A stretch of 64,000 nt of DNA from Streptomyces nigrescens. Lineage in GTDB: Bacteria; Actinomycetota; Actinomycetes; Streptomycetales; Streptomycetaceae. The stretch lies in contig AP026074.1 of NCBI GenBank assembly GCA_024349765.1, forward strand, positions 682,001 to 746,000, read 5' to 3'. The notes beneath the pieces were generated by a model. That model was given only the letters and a program-made list of their open reading frames with translations, made no database searches and was not told where the DNA came from. Positions 50,838 to 59,784 of this stretch are shown here, in pieces; positions within the stretch are counted from its first letter, which is position 1; every line of letters begins with the position of its first letter. A program made the position numbers and the translations under genes.

Positions 50838-52631
50838 ATGCCCACACCCCCCGCAGACGCAACCGCTCACCGCACATCCAGACCCTCACGCCGCACAGTC
50901 CTGGCCGCGATGGCGGCCGCACTCCCCGCCGCCGGACTGCCCGTCCTGTCCTCCCGAGCCTCCGGGACGCCCGCTGCCGCTGCGTTGCCCGGCGGCGGCG
51001 ACCTCGGCCCGAACGTGCTGGTCTTCGACCCCGCCACGCCCAACATCCAGGGCAAGCTCGATGAGATCTTCAAGCAGCAGGAGTCGGCCCAGTTCGGCAC
51101 CGCCAGGTACGCCCTCCTGTTCAAACCAGGCACGTACAACGGCCTGAACGCCCAGCTCGGCTTCTACACCTCGATCGCGGGCCTGGGGCTGTCGCCCGAC
51201 GACACGACCATCAACGGCGATGTGACCGTCGACGCCGGCTGGTTCAACGGCAATGCGACGCAGAACTTCTGGCGCTCGGCGGAGAACCTTGCGCTCATCC
51301 CCGTCAACGGCACGAACCGGTGGGCCGTCGCGCAGGCGGCACCCTTCCGCCGGATGCACGTCAAGGGCGGACTGAACCTGGCACCCGACGGCTACGGCTG
51401 GGCCAGCGGCGGGTACATCGCAGACAGCCGGATCGACGGCACGGTCGGCCCGTACTCCCAACAGCAGTGGTACACGCGCGACAGTTCGGTGGGCGGCTGG
51501 CACAACGCCGTGTGGAACATGGTGTTCTCCGGGGTCGAGGGAGCCCCGGGGCAGACGTTTCCCGACCCGCCGTACACCACCCTGGACACCACTCCGATCT
51601 CGCGCGAAAAGCCCTTCCTCTACCTCGCGGGCGGCGACTACCGGGTGTTCCTCCCCGAGAAGCGGGTCAACGCCCGCGGCACCACCTGGGGCAACGGCAC
51701 ACCGCGGGGCGAGTCCCTTCCGCTGAGCCAGTTCTACGTGGCCAAGCCCGGCACCGACGCGGCAACCCTCAACGCCGCACTGGCCCAGGGCCTCAACTTG
51801 CTTCTCACGCCCGGCATTTACCATGTCGACCGACCGATCGAGGTGCAGCGGGCCAACACCGTGGTCCTGGGGCTGGGATACGCGACCATCGTGCCGGACA
51901 ACGGGGTGACCGCCATGAAGGTCGCCGACGTCGACGGGGTGCGCCTGGCGGGGTTCCTCATCGACGCCGGCCCGGTCAACTCGGCCACGCTGTTGGAGGT
52001 CGGCCCCGACGGGGCTTCCGCGGACCACGCGGCCAATCCGACGACGGTGCAGGACGTCTTCGTACGGATCGGCGGCGCCGGCCCCGGCAAGGCGACCACC
52101 AGCATGGTGATCAACAGCAACCACACCATCATCGATCACACCTGGGTCTGGCGCGCCGACCACGGGGACGGGGTGGGCTGGGAGACCAACCGCGCCGACT
52201 ACGGCATCCGCGTCAACGGTGCCGACGTCCTGGCCACAGGGCTGTTCGTCGAGCACTTCAACAAGTACGACGTGGAGTGGCGCGGCGAGCGGGGCCGTAC
52301 GGTCTTCTTCCAGAACGAGAAGGCGTACGACGCGCCCAATCAGGCCGCGGTCCAGAACGGCAACACCAAGGGCTTCGCCGCGTACAAGATCGCCGACACG
52401 GTGACCACCCACGAAGGGTGGGGCCTGGGCAGCTACTGCTACTACAACGTGGATCCCACCATCCGGCAGGACCACGGCTTCGAGGCCCCGCACAAGCCGG
52501 GTGTGAAGTTCCACGATCTGCTCGTGGTCTCGCTGGGCGGTAAGGGCCAGTACGAGCACGTGATCAACGACGTCGGCGCCGCCACCTCGGGCACCTCGAC
52601 GGTGCCGTCCACGGTGGTCTCCTACCCCTGA
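50838..52631 (+). CDS. Tat-secreted right-handed beta-helix protein
   Basis: 597 aa. Tat signal 'RPSRRTVLAAMAAALPAAG' (about 15-34). The mature part has repeated beta-helix strands with 'GNATQNFWRSAENLALIPVN', 'RMHVKGGLNLAPDGYGWASG' and 'FQNEKAYDAPNQAAVQNGN'. Such proteins are often annotated as adenylyl cyclase in Streptomyces but look like GH55/pectin-lyase-type carbohydrate-active folds. AGGAGAG precedes the ATG. The CebR-like box supports a polysaccharide-related role. Confidence 0.78.
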   Translation: MPTPPADATAHRTSRPSRRTVLAAMAAALPAAGLPVLSSRASGTPAAAALPGGGDLGPNVLVFDPATPNIQGKLDEIFKQQESAQFGTARYALLFKPGTYNGLNAQLGFYTSIAGLGLSPDDTTINGDVTVDAGWFNGNATQNFWRSAENLALIPVNGTNRWAVAQAAPFRRMHVKGGLNLAPDGYGWASGGYIADSRIDGTVGPYSQQQWYTRDSSVGGWHNAVWNMVFSGVEGAPGQTFPDPPYTTLDTTPISREKPFLYLAGGDYRVFLPEKRVNARGTTWGNGTPRGESLPLSQFYVAKPGTDAATLNAALAQGLNLLLTPGIYHVDRPIEVQRANTVVLGLGYATIVPDNGVTAMKVADVDGVRLAGFLIDAGPVNSATLLEVGPDGASADHAANPTTVQDVFVRIGGAGPGKATTSMVINSNHTIIDHTWVWRADHGDGVGWETNRADYGIRVNGADVLATGLFVEHFNKYDVEWRGERGRTVFFQNEKAYDAPNQAAVQNGNTKGFAAYKIADTVTTHEGWGLGSYCYYNVDPTIRQDHGFEAPHKPGVKFHDLLVVSLGGKGQYEHVINDVGAATSGTSTVPSTVVSYP

Positions 52632-52804
52632 CCACCACGGCCTACGAAGGCCAGGCCCCCGGCCCGTGGCCACGTCGCCAAGGGCCGGGGATCCGGTGCG
52701 CCCGAACGGGTGGCAGGTGCCGCGCTGACCACCGTCGGGCGCGCTGGGGCGGGAAAGGCGATGAGGTGAGCCACCCACTTGCAGCGAACGGCAGGTAAGC
52801 CATT

Positions 52805-53197
52805 GTGAAAGCGTTTGTCCTCCGGAAGGTCGGCGAGGTCGGCGTCATGGACAAGCCGATCCCCGAACCCTGGGAGGCGACCTTCCGGGTCACGAAGCCG
52901 GGCGGGCGCATTTCCAACGTCGGGTACCACGGCGAGTCCCCCGAGCCGCTGCGGATCCCCCTGGAGCCGTTCGGATACGGCATGTCCGACAAGCAGGTCT
53001 ACGGCGGGTTCAACCGCGGAGGCAGGGGGTGGCTTCGGCGGATCTTCCGGTTGATGGAGACCGGGAAAGTCGATCCCACGCCGATGACCACGCATGAGTT
53101 CGGCTTCGACGAGATCGAGCGGGCATTCACGATGATGGCCTCGAAGGAGGGAGGGATCATCAAGCCATTGATCCACTTCGACTCGGCGGGCGGGTAA
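52805..53197 (+). pseudogene. Internally deleted zinc alcohol dehydrogenase
   Basis: 130 codons. 'MKAFVLRKVGEVGVMDKPIP' is the ADH N-terminus and 'TKPGGRISNVGYHGESPEPL' onward is the C-terminal domain, fused in frame; about 200 residues with the zinc site and Rossmann fold are missing. The reading frame stays open, so a short protein may be made, but it cannot be an active enzyme. Confidence 0.75.
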
Positions 53198-53585
53198 GCG
53201 CTGCTCGTACCGCCTCCCGGTCTCGTCGTCTCCGGGCGGACCCTGGGTCGGCCCCCGGCGAGGCCGCGGACAACACCACTTGAGGGCTGTCAGTGGCGGT
53301 GACCACTCGGCGGGGAGTGCCGTGCGCCGAGGACGGAGGCCGGGCCGCGGCGCACGGTACGGGTAGGGCATCCCCTCATATGGCAGGTCCACCTCGCGGC
53401 CCTGCCGGTGATCCGAACGTTGCACGACGAGCTCATGGTCGACGCGGCACGTATCACCGGCGCAGCCCGCGCCAAGAAGATCGCCTGGGCGCGGCTAGCC
53501 TCCGTCCTGGCCACGCGAATTGCGCCCGCCATTCCGGTACGGCGCGGTGCTTGGGCGACCGTGCGACCGGGGCGGCCGGGGCAGG
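53198..53585. other. Gap, one weak ORF
   Basis: 388 bp. A plus-strand frame at 53408-53605 ('MIRTLHDELMVDAARITGAA') has fair codon use but no ribosome-binding site and runs antisense into the subtilase gene. It may be a decayed gene end. Nothing else is seen. Confidence 0.3.
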
Positions 53586-54719
53586 TCAGAGGCCGCCGGC
53601 GTTGAGCAGCCGGTTGGGGGTATCGGAGCGGACGCCGCGCACGACACCGCGGGTGGCCGTGTGGTCGAGCCAGAGGTGGACCTCGTTGGCCGTGGCGTGG
53701 GGGTGTGCCGACAGGTACAGCGCGATCACGCCGGTCGCATGGGGCGCGGCCCAGGACGTCGCGCCGTCATTGTCCGTGGTCGTACCGCCGCCCGCGAGGG
53801 CGGCGGTCACCTTCTGGCCGGGGGCGTACAGGTCCACACACCGTCCGAAGCCCGATCCGTAGGAGCCGCCGTCGCTCCAGGCGCGGTCGTTCGAGGTGGA
53901 GGCCGCCACGACGATCGTGCCGGGGACGCCGGCCGGGGAGTGCTTGCAGGCGTCGTCATGGAAGTTGCCGGCCGACACCACCGTCGGGATCCCCGCGTCG
54001 ACCATCTTCTTCACGGCGGACTCCAGGGCGGCTGACCGGTGGTCGAGGTTGAGCGACATGTTCACCACCGCAGGCTTCTGCGCGTGCGCGGTGACCCACT
54101 TGACCGACTTCACCAAGGCCGCTTCGGCCGCCGCCGGGGAGCCGCCGCCCTCGCTCTCACACTGGATGCCCTGGACCCGTACGAGCTCCGCCTTCGGCGC
54201 CACCCCGTATCTCGTGCCGCCGATGATGCCCGCGACGAAGGTGCCATGGCCCATCCCCGCCTCGCTGAAGCAGTCACCGGAGTCCTTCGGGCCCACGAAG
54301 TCGGCGCCGAGGCGCGCCCGTCCGCCGAACTCCTTGTGAGCGACGTCCATCCCGGTGTCGATCACATACACGTGAACGCCCTTGCCCGTGGCGGTGGTGG
54401 TGAAATTCCCGTTCAGCGGCCGCGACCGCTGGTCCAGAATGTCCAGGTTCCACGGCACGTGCCGGGTGATGGGCGACGCCGCGGTCTGCGCGATACCGGA
54501 CGACTTCCCCACGGTGCCGGGAGACACCGGCGCCGAGCCGGACGAGGCCCTGCCCCCGGAGGCCATGGACGTCCCCTTCCCGTGCGCGGGGTGCGTTTCG
54601 CCGCTTCCTCCGGCCGCGGCGCCGGCTTCCGCGCGGCAGGCCGAGGCCCCGAGCACCGTCGCCATGGCCACCACTATGAGACCGGCCTTCGTCACGTTCC
54701 GCGTCACTACGTCCCCCAT
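53586..54719 (-). CDS. Subtilisin-like S8 serine protease, lipid-anchored or secreted
   Basis: 377 aa. The triad is visible: Asp in 'VYVIDTGMDVAHKEF', His in 'GMGHGTFVAGII', Ser in 'GATSWAAPHATG'; the oxyanion Asn is in 'VVSAGNFHDD'. The N-terminus has a hydrophobic stretch 'LIVVAMATVLGASAC' that could be a lipobox. A Gly/Ser-rich propeptide-like region (25-85) follows. ATG 54719. An I36-type protease inhibitor is encoded 1.5 kb away. Function: extracellular proteolysis. Confidence 0.9.
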   Translation of the reverse strand: MGDVVTRNVTKAGLIVVAMATVLGASACRAEAGAAAGGSGETHPAHGKGTSMASGGRASSGSAPVSPGTVGKSSGIAQTAASPITRHVPWNLDILDQRSRPLNGNFTTTATGKGVHVYVIDTGMDVAHKEFGGRARLGADFVGPKDSGDCFSEAGMGHGTFVAGIIGGTRYGVAPKAELVRVQGIQCESEGGGSPAAAEAALVKSVKWVTAHAQKPAVVNMSLNLDHRSAALESAVKKMVDAGIPTVVSAGNFHDDACKHSPAGVPGTIVVAASTSNDRAWSDGGSYGSGFGRCVDLYAPGQKVTAALAGGGTTTDNDGATSWAAPHATGVIALYLSAHPHATANEVHLWLDHTATRGVVRGVRSDTPNRLLNAGGL

Positions 54720-54949
54720 ATCCCTGCTTCGTACACAGTCAGCGCACAAGACGACCACGGAGGGAGGGCGGTTCCGGCGGGACGTTCACGATCCGCCCCC
54801 AGCCCCGATCCATGCAGCGCTGCCCCTCGCGCTCGTTGCATTCGCCTGTGGGAGGCCAAGTCGTGCGTTCTCGTGCTGAGTCATCGGGTGGCCGTCGCCG
54901 AAGTGGTGAGGGGGTAGCTGGCCGCCAGCTGCGTCGATAGCGTTGCCGG

Positions 54950-55729
54950 ATGGATCAAGATGAACGGCTATGTCACGCCTCGTCGTTCGGTGCAGCGGCG
55001 GCCGCATACGCTGAGCACCGTCCGGACTACGCGCAGGCCGCGGTGCGTTGGGCGCTTGCACCCGCGCCCGGCCCACGCGTGCTCGACCTGGGCGCCGGCA
55101 CCGGCAAGCTGACCGCCACGCTGGTCGCGCTGGGTGCCGAAGTCGTTGCGGTTGAGCCCGACCCGGAGATGCTGGCCGAGCTGCGCCGCTCGCTGCCGGC
55201 CGTCCGTGCCCTGTCAGGTAGTGCCGAGGCGATACCGCTGCCGGACGCTTCCGTCGATGCCGTGTTGGCCGGCAATGCCATGCACTGGTTCGACATGGCT
55301 GTCGCGGGGCCCGAGATCGCCAGGGTCCTCGCACCCGGCGGCCTCCTGGGCGGCCTGTGGAACCTCATGGACGACCAGGTCGAGTGGGTTGCCGGGCTCG
55401 CGCGGATCAGCGGGAGCGCGGCCATCGGCCCGCGCGACACGCCCACCAGCTGGCGCGCTGCGACGGCGGACATGCACCTTCCGAAGACTGGCGTGGCCGC
55501 CCGGTTCGGCTCGCCGGAGCAGGCCGAGTTCCCCCACGGGCAGCGCCGCACCGCCGACTCTCTCGTCGCGACCCTCGCGACGCGCGCGGGGATGCTCGTC
55601 ATGCCGGAAGAGGAACGCGAGGCCACGCTGGGCCGGATCCGCGCATTCCTCGCGGGGAGACCGGAGACCGCCGGCGGCGAGTTCACTCTCCCGATGCTGA
55701 CCGGCGCGCTGCGCGTCCGGCGGCTGTGA
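54950..55729 (+). CDS. Class I SAM-dependent methyltransferase
   Basis: 259 aa. Motif I 'VLDLGAGTGKLTATL' (about 44-58), acidic loop 'VAVEPDPEML' and motif IV/V region 'VLAGNAMHWFDMAVAGPE'. Resembles the UbiE/Methyltransf_11 group. Substrate unknown. ATG 54950. Isolated from its neighbours; divergent from the protease. Confidence 0.88.
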   Translation: MDQDERLCHASSFGAAAAAYAEHRPDYAQAAVRWALAPAPGPRVLDLGAGTGKLTATLVALGAEVVAVEPDPEMLAELRRSLPAVRALSGSAEAIPLPDASVDAVLAGNAMHWFDMAVAGPEIARVLAPGGLLGGLWNLMDDQVEWVAGLARISGSAAIGPRDTPTSWRAATADMHLPKTGVAARFGSPEQAEFPHGQRRTADSLVATLATRAGMLVMPEEEREATLGRIRAFLAGRPETAGGEFTLPMLTGALRVRRL

Positions 55730-56183
55730 AGCATCAGGTCGAGACCCGAGTCTGACCGGTCCGCCTGGCGGTGCACCGTGGTGCGAGTGTGTGCACCGCC
55801 TGGCGCGGCGGGTGCAAGGCGGCGCCCGTAGAGAGGGCCGGTGTCCCAGGAAGATGTCCGTGGTGCGTGGATCCGGCCTGGTCAGGAGGTGGGCCGTCCC
55901 GTGGTGGTGCCAAGGGTTCGCGAGCCGTGGTCCGGGCCGGGGCGGGCCGGCCATACTCGGGTTGTCCGACGGGGGAGGGCACGGACCTTCTAGCGATCCC
56001 CTTGGTCCAGCCGCGGAACGGCGTAGGCCGGTGTGGATCCGACAGCGGTACATCGTGGTGGTGAAATCCGAAACCTCCGGCGATGACGGGGATCCGGTTT
56101 CGGAACCTTGGGCCTGGTGTGCCCATGAGTCTCAGCGGCCTGTTCGCTCTTCCTCGTTCCCATCAACGACACGGGAGAACACG
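55730..56183. other. Gap upstream of the inhibitor gene
   Basis: 454 bp. Rich in GGTG/GTGC words and with a GATCC motif repeated, but no supported gene. The promoter of the inhibitor must lie toward 56100. Confidence 0.35.
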
Positions 56184-56651
56184 ATGCGGTTACGCAAGTG
56201 CGCGGCGACGAGTCTGGCCTCCGTCGCCCTCGTCGCCGGGGCCACGGCGTTCACGTCCTCGGCCTCCGCCGCTCAGCGCCAGGCGGCAGCGCCACACACT
56301 GTCCAGGACGGCGGCTGCAGGACGTACAGCGGCACCGCCTGCTTCTGGCCCAACAAGTACGGCATAGGCACGCTGGGCGAGGTCACCGACAACAACAGCG
56401 ATTTCACGAAGCTCTACAACAGCACTGGCTGCAAGAACCACAACTGGAACGACTGCATCAACTCCATCCAGAACGGCGGCACGCTGTGTACGGTCTATTT
56501 CTGGACCGGCGCCGGCTACACCGGCCGATACCACAGCTTGTCCCTCGGTGACGCGGTGTGGGACTTCGCGGCCCCGGTATCGGAGGGCGGCTACAACGAC
56601 CCGTCGTTCGACAAGTCGATCAGTTCCAACCACTGGTGCACTCCAAGGTGA
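56184..56651 (+). CDS. Secreted peptidase inhibitor I36 family protein
   Basis: 155 aa. Sec signal 'ASVALVAGATAFTSSASA' (about 12-29) with ASA cleavage, and a mature domain with paired Cys and Gly/Asn-rich beta-gamma-crystallin-like repeats ('TACFWPNKYGIGTLGEVTDN', 'TVYFWTGAGYTGRYHSLSLG'). I36 proteins inhibit extracellular metallo- or serine proteases. ATG 56184. The stop overlaps the next gene start. Confidence 0.8.
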   Translation: MRLRKCAATSLASVALVAGATAFTSSASAAQRQAAAPHTVQDGGCRTYSGTACFWPNKYGIGTLGEVTDNNSDFTKLYNSTGCKNHNWNDCINSIQNGGTLCTVYFWTGAGYTGRYHSLSLGDAVWDFAAPVSEGGYNDPSFDKSISSNHWCTPR

Positions 56652-57865
56652 TCAGTAGAGCAGCGGCGGCGCTTCTGACGGGATGTGCCATGGCTGCGGG
56701 GCTGGTCGGCTGCACCTCCGCGCAGCCGACCGGCCCGCCGGTGTCCGCCGCGATGACGGACGTGGCCACGAGATCGGGCCGCTGGCCAACCGGTGCGGAT
56801 CAACTCCAGGCCGCCTTCGACCAGTTGGATCGCACATGCCTGAGCAAGGCCGGGTTCCACCTTCCGGCCGCCCCGAAGGTGACGTTGCCGTCACCCGAGA
56901 ACGAGGCCGCCACCATCGACCTGGCTGCCCGCAGGCGACGCGGTTACGGAATATCGATGGCCCATGACAGTTCCGCCGCGGCCGGGAACCCGAACGCGTA
57001 CGCGTCCTCTCTGTCCGCCGAGGACCGGCAGCGCTTCGGAAGCGCGCAGTTCGGGCCGGGGATGCCGAGGACCGGTGTCGCGTTGAAGGGGAAGGCAACG
57101 GCCACCGTTCCCACCGCCGGCTGTGTCGCACGTGCGCGTACGGCACTGGCCGGAGACGTGCACACGTGGGCTGAGGTCTCCTACATACCCCAGCAGTTCG
57201 ACGACCAGACCAGTCGCAAGGCGCTGACGGACACCGGATACCGAGCCGCTCTTGTCCGGTGGCGCGCCTGTATGGCGCAGGCCGGCTACACGTACGCGAG
57301 CCCGGACGCCGCGGTGGCTCGCCTGCAACTGGAGCACGAGCGGGGAGCGAAGGGCGCGCGCTTTCAGCGCCGGGAGAGAGCGGTGGCAGTTTCCGACGGT
57401 GAGTGTGCGAGCCGCACTCACCTGCCTGCCGAGCTTCTGCGCGCCCGCAGGAGGCAAGTCAGCAGGCTCTCGGCTCGCGACCTGTCAACGCTGCAGTCGG
57501 TTACTCAGGACTGGGAGTCAGCGGTGACCCGCGCCCGCCGGGTATTGGCCGCTCCAGCCAAGAGGGGGCCTGATTGCGGCGCACGGCCCGCGCGCCGGCT
57601 GCTGTGCGGCGCTGTGCGGCGCGGCGGGGTGGGCGACGGTGCGGATGCTCGCTCGGCACGTTACTGCCGGACGAACCGGGTGGGGTGCCGGCGCCGGCGG
57701 AGGCGTTCGTCACCGAGCAGCTCGCGATGGCCCCGGACGTGCCGGCCGAGTGCGCGCTCCGGCCGAAGACGGTGTACGAGCACAGCGAGGCTCGGTGCAC
57801 CACCGCGTCACCGGTGCTGCGGGCGCCACTCGAAGAGCAGGATGGTCGCGTCGTCCCGTAGTTGA
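56648..57865 (+). CDS. Lipoprotein of unknown function, C-terminus doubtful
   Basis: 405 aa. Signal with lipobox 'MAAGLVGCTSAQ' (Cys about 20). The middle has acidic helical segments with Trp and Cys ('LDRTCLSKAGFHLPAA', 'VRWRACMAQAGYTYAS') like other Streptomyces lipoproteins of this size. GTG 56648 overlaps the inhibitor stop (GTGA). From about residue 300 the sequence turns Arg-rich and non-conserved and runs 58 bp antisense into the phosphatase gene; a natural stop near 57560 has probably been lost. Confidence 0.6.
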   Translation: MISRAAAALLTGCAMAAGLVGCTSAQPTGPPVSAAMTDVATRSGRWPTGADQLQAAFDQLDRTCLSKAGFHLPAAPKVTLPSPENEAATIDLAARRRRGYGISMAHDSSAAAGNPNAYASSLSAEDRQRFGSAQFGPGMPRTGVALKGKATATVPTAGCVARARTALAGDVHTWAEVSYIPQQFDDQTSRKALTDTGYRAALVRWRACMAQAGYTYASPDAAVARLQLEHERGAKGARFQRRERAVAVSDGECASRTHLPAELLRARRRQVSRLSARDLSTLQSVTQDWESAVTRARRVLAAPAKRGPDCGARPARRLLCGAVRRGGVGDGADARSARYCRTNRVGCRRRRRRSSPSSSRWPRTCRPSARSGRRRCTSTARLGAPPRHRCCGRHSKSRMVASSRS

Positions 57866-59016
57866 TTGCGCTGGTAATCGAGGATGGCGTGGATGAGCAG
57901 CCGCAGCACCTCGGCCGGGAGCTGACCGGCGGCGGAGGAGCGGATGATGAAGTCGGTGAACCGGCCGAGGCCGAACTCCGCACCGTCTGCGTCGCGAGCC
58001 TCTACGACACCGTCGGTGTAGAGCAGGACGCAGTCGCCCGGTTCCAGTGTCGTCTCGTGGACCTTCCGGGCTGCCGGGGCGAGTTCTCCGACCAGGCCGA
58101 TCGGAGGCTGCGGGGGGCTGTCCAGCACGCCGTCGAGCACCCGCTTGGCACGGATCAGCAGCGGCGGCGGGTGACCGCAGTTGACCCACTGCAGTACCCC
58201 GGTGACCGCGTCGAGCCGGCACAGCACGCCGGTGCAGAAGTGGTCGGGCAGCCACTGGGCAAGCGCCTGGTCGACGGAGCCGACGACATCGGCCAGGTCC
58301 CCACCGCCGCGGCGGGCGTTCCGTGCCGCCGCCATGGCGACCGAGGTGGTCAGACCGGCGGCCAGATCGTGCCCCATGGAGTCGAGGATCATGGTGTGCA
58401 GAATGTCCTTGACCACCGAGTGGTCGTAGGCGTCACCGGCGACGTCGTATGCCGGCTCCAGGACCGCGGTCGAGACGCACCTTCTGCTGCCGACGGTGTG
58501 GGGTGGCAGGAAGGCCCGCAGCATCTCGGTGGGCAACCGCATGGTGGCGGTGCGCGCGAGGCCGGCGAGCCAGTCGCTGTAGGCGCGCTTGGAGGTGATC
58601 AGCATGGCGAGCAGATGGGCCAGCATGCGGCTGCGGCGCATCCGCGCCCCGTCGAGCGAGGCAGTCCGCACCGCCAGCGCGCCCAGCCGCTCCGCACCGT
58701 CGACCAGCGGCAGCCAGACGATCATGCCGTCATCGGCCTCGGCCACCCGCGGGGAGACCGTGCGGTACGCCCAGCCGGCCGACGAGCGGTCCACCGGCAG
58801 TGGCTCCATGGCCTCGTCGAGCGGGATGAGCAACTGTTGTTGCAGGTCGACGAGGTAGATCAGCGCAGCGTCCAGGCCGAGGGCGGAGGCGCACCGGTTC
58901 GCCAGGGCGGGCAGTTCGAACGGCAGGGCTGTCTGCGCCTCGATGATCAGTTCTTCCAGGCGGCTCTCGTCGACGGCTGTGTCTGGACCGGCGGACGCGT
59001 GTGCTTGGTCCGACAC
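57808..59016 (-). CDS. GAF-like plus SpoIIE/PP2C protein phosphatase
   Basis: 402 aa. An N-terminal GAF-like sensor (about 15-140, 'CASALGLDAALIYLVDLQQQ') and a SpoIIE PP2C domain (about 185-395) with 'AGDAYDHSV', 'DSMGHDLAAG', 'LLYTDGVVEARD' and 'RDDATILLFEW'. I start at GTG 59016 with AAGGGG eight bases upstream; GTG 59025 and a start at 59046 are alternatives. It probably dephosphorylates an anti-anti-sigma protein. No partner gene is adjacent. Confidence 0.87.
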   Translation of the reverse strand: MSDQAHASAGPDTAVDESRLEELIIEAQTALPFELPALANRCASALGLDAALIYLVDLQQQLLIPLDEAMEPLPVDRSSAGWAYRTVSPRVAEADDGMIVWLPLVDGAERLGALAVRTASLDGARMRRSRMLAHLLAMLITSKRAYSDWLAGLARTATMRLPTEMLRAFLPPHTVGSRRCVSTAVLEPAYDVAGDAYDHSVVKDILHTMILDSMGHDLAAGLTTSVAMAAARNARRGGGDLADVVGSVDQALAQWLPDHFCTGVLCRLDAVTGVLQWVNCGHPPPLLIRAKRVLDGVLDSPPQPPIGLVGELAPAARKVHETTLEPGDCVLLYTDGVVEARDADGAEFGLGRFTDFIIRSSAAGQLPAEVLRLLIHAILDYQRNQLRDDATILLFEWRPQHR

Positions 59017-59080
59017 GGGGATCACCCCTTCCGTGCCCACTCTCACACCGATCCCAATCTCTCATGTCAGGCATGATCGT

Positions 59081-59115
59081 GCCGGGCGCCGGGTGCCGGG
59101 TGCCGGGTGCCGGGT
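59081..59115. repeat. Five tandem 7-bp repeats (GCCGGGY)
   Basis: Units GCCGGGC, then GCCGGGT four times, at 59081-59115, followed by a degenerate unit. Non-coding, between the phosphatase and the next gene. Likely a slippage tract. Confidence 0.9.
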
Positions 59116-59215
59116 GCGGGCTGCGGCGAGGGGGGGAGCGGTGGCCAGGGGCGGCGAGCTGAGACCGACCCGGGCACACTTCGTGCGGCGGCCATCATGG
59201 GCCGGCCCTCATCAG

Positions 59216-59237
59216 CCCCCGGGGGAATCCCCGGGGG
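59216..59237. terminator. Strong GC hairpin between divergent genes
   Basis: CCCCCGGGG (59216-59224) pairs with CCCCGGGGG (59229-59237) around a GAAT loop. Lies about 45 bp before the ATG at 59284. It could insulate transcription or affect initiation; there is no T-run. Confidence 0.45.
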
Positions 59238-59283
59238 AGGCTCGTGATCGCGTCCCTGTTCCGAGCGGTGGCTAGAATGAGTC

Positions 59284-59745
59284 ATGAATTCGAACTCCAT
59301 GCATTCCGGAGCCAGTTGGTCCCGGCGGCGCGCAGCAGTTCTGACTTCCTTGTTGAGCGCGGTGGCCCTCGGATGGACTGCGGTCGCACTGAGCGTGCAC
59401 ATGACCGGCTCGCCCGCACTGGACCCTGAGAGCGTGACCGATGCTGATGTGGCCCGGCTGGGCGCTGCCGTGATGGCCGGCAGTGCCGCGGTGGCCGCCG
59501 GACTCTGGTGGCGTCACTGGGCGACCGTACGTCGGCGGGTGACCGGCGGAGGCTGGGCGCGGGCGGCCTTTGTCGTCTCCGCCGTCCATTCGATGTTCGT
59601 CGTACCAGTGATTGTGTTTGCCTCCTGGGAGTGGACGGCCCTTGTGATCGCGTACACGTGCGCCGTGTTCGCCGGCGGTGTGCGGGAGGCCGCCGGGGTG
59701 ACTGCACCAGCGCGCACGTCCTGGCAGCCCAGGTCGGCCAGATGA
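59284..59745 (+). CDS. Small membrane protein, unknown
   Basis: 153 aa with three to four hydrophobic segments (about 18-40, 58-78, 92-112, 114-135). 'WSRRRAAVLTSLLSAVALGW' and 'ALVIAYTCAVFAGGVREAAG' are typical DUF2637-like segments, but I am not certain. It is convergent with the LanM gene with 39 bp between stops. No role can be assigned. Confidence 0.6.
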   Translation: MNSNSMHSGASWSRRRAAVLTSLLSAVALGWTAVALSVHMTGSPALDPESVTDADVARLGAAVMAGSAAVAAGLWWRHWATVRRRVTGGGWARAAFVVSAVHSMFVVPVIVFASWEWTALVIAYTCAVFAGGVREAAGVTAPARTSWQPRSAR

Positions 59746-59784
59746 CGGGTGATCTCCTCGGCCGTATGCAGGGTCAAAGCCCGG

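Noticed and set aside
50838-52631. Adenylyl cyclase label for the beta-helix protein
   Set aside because: No cyclase catalytic motif is visible; the repeats look like a beta-helix carbohydrate-active fold.
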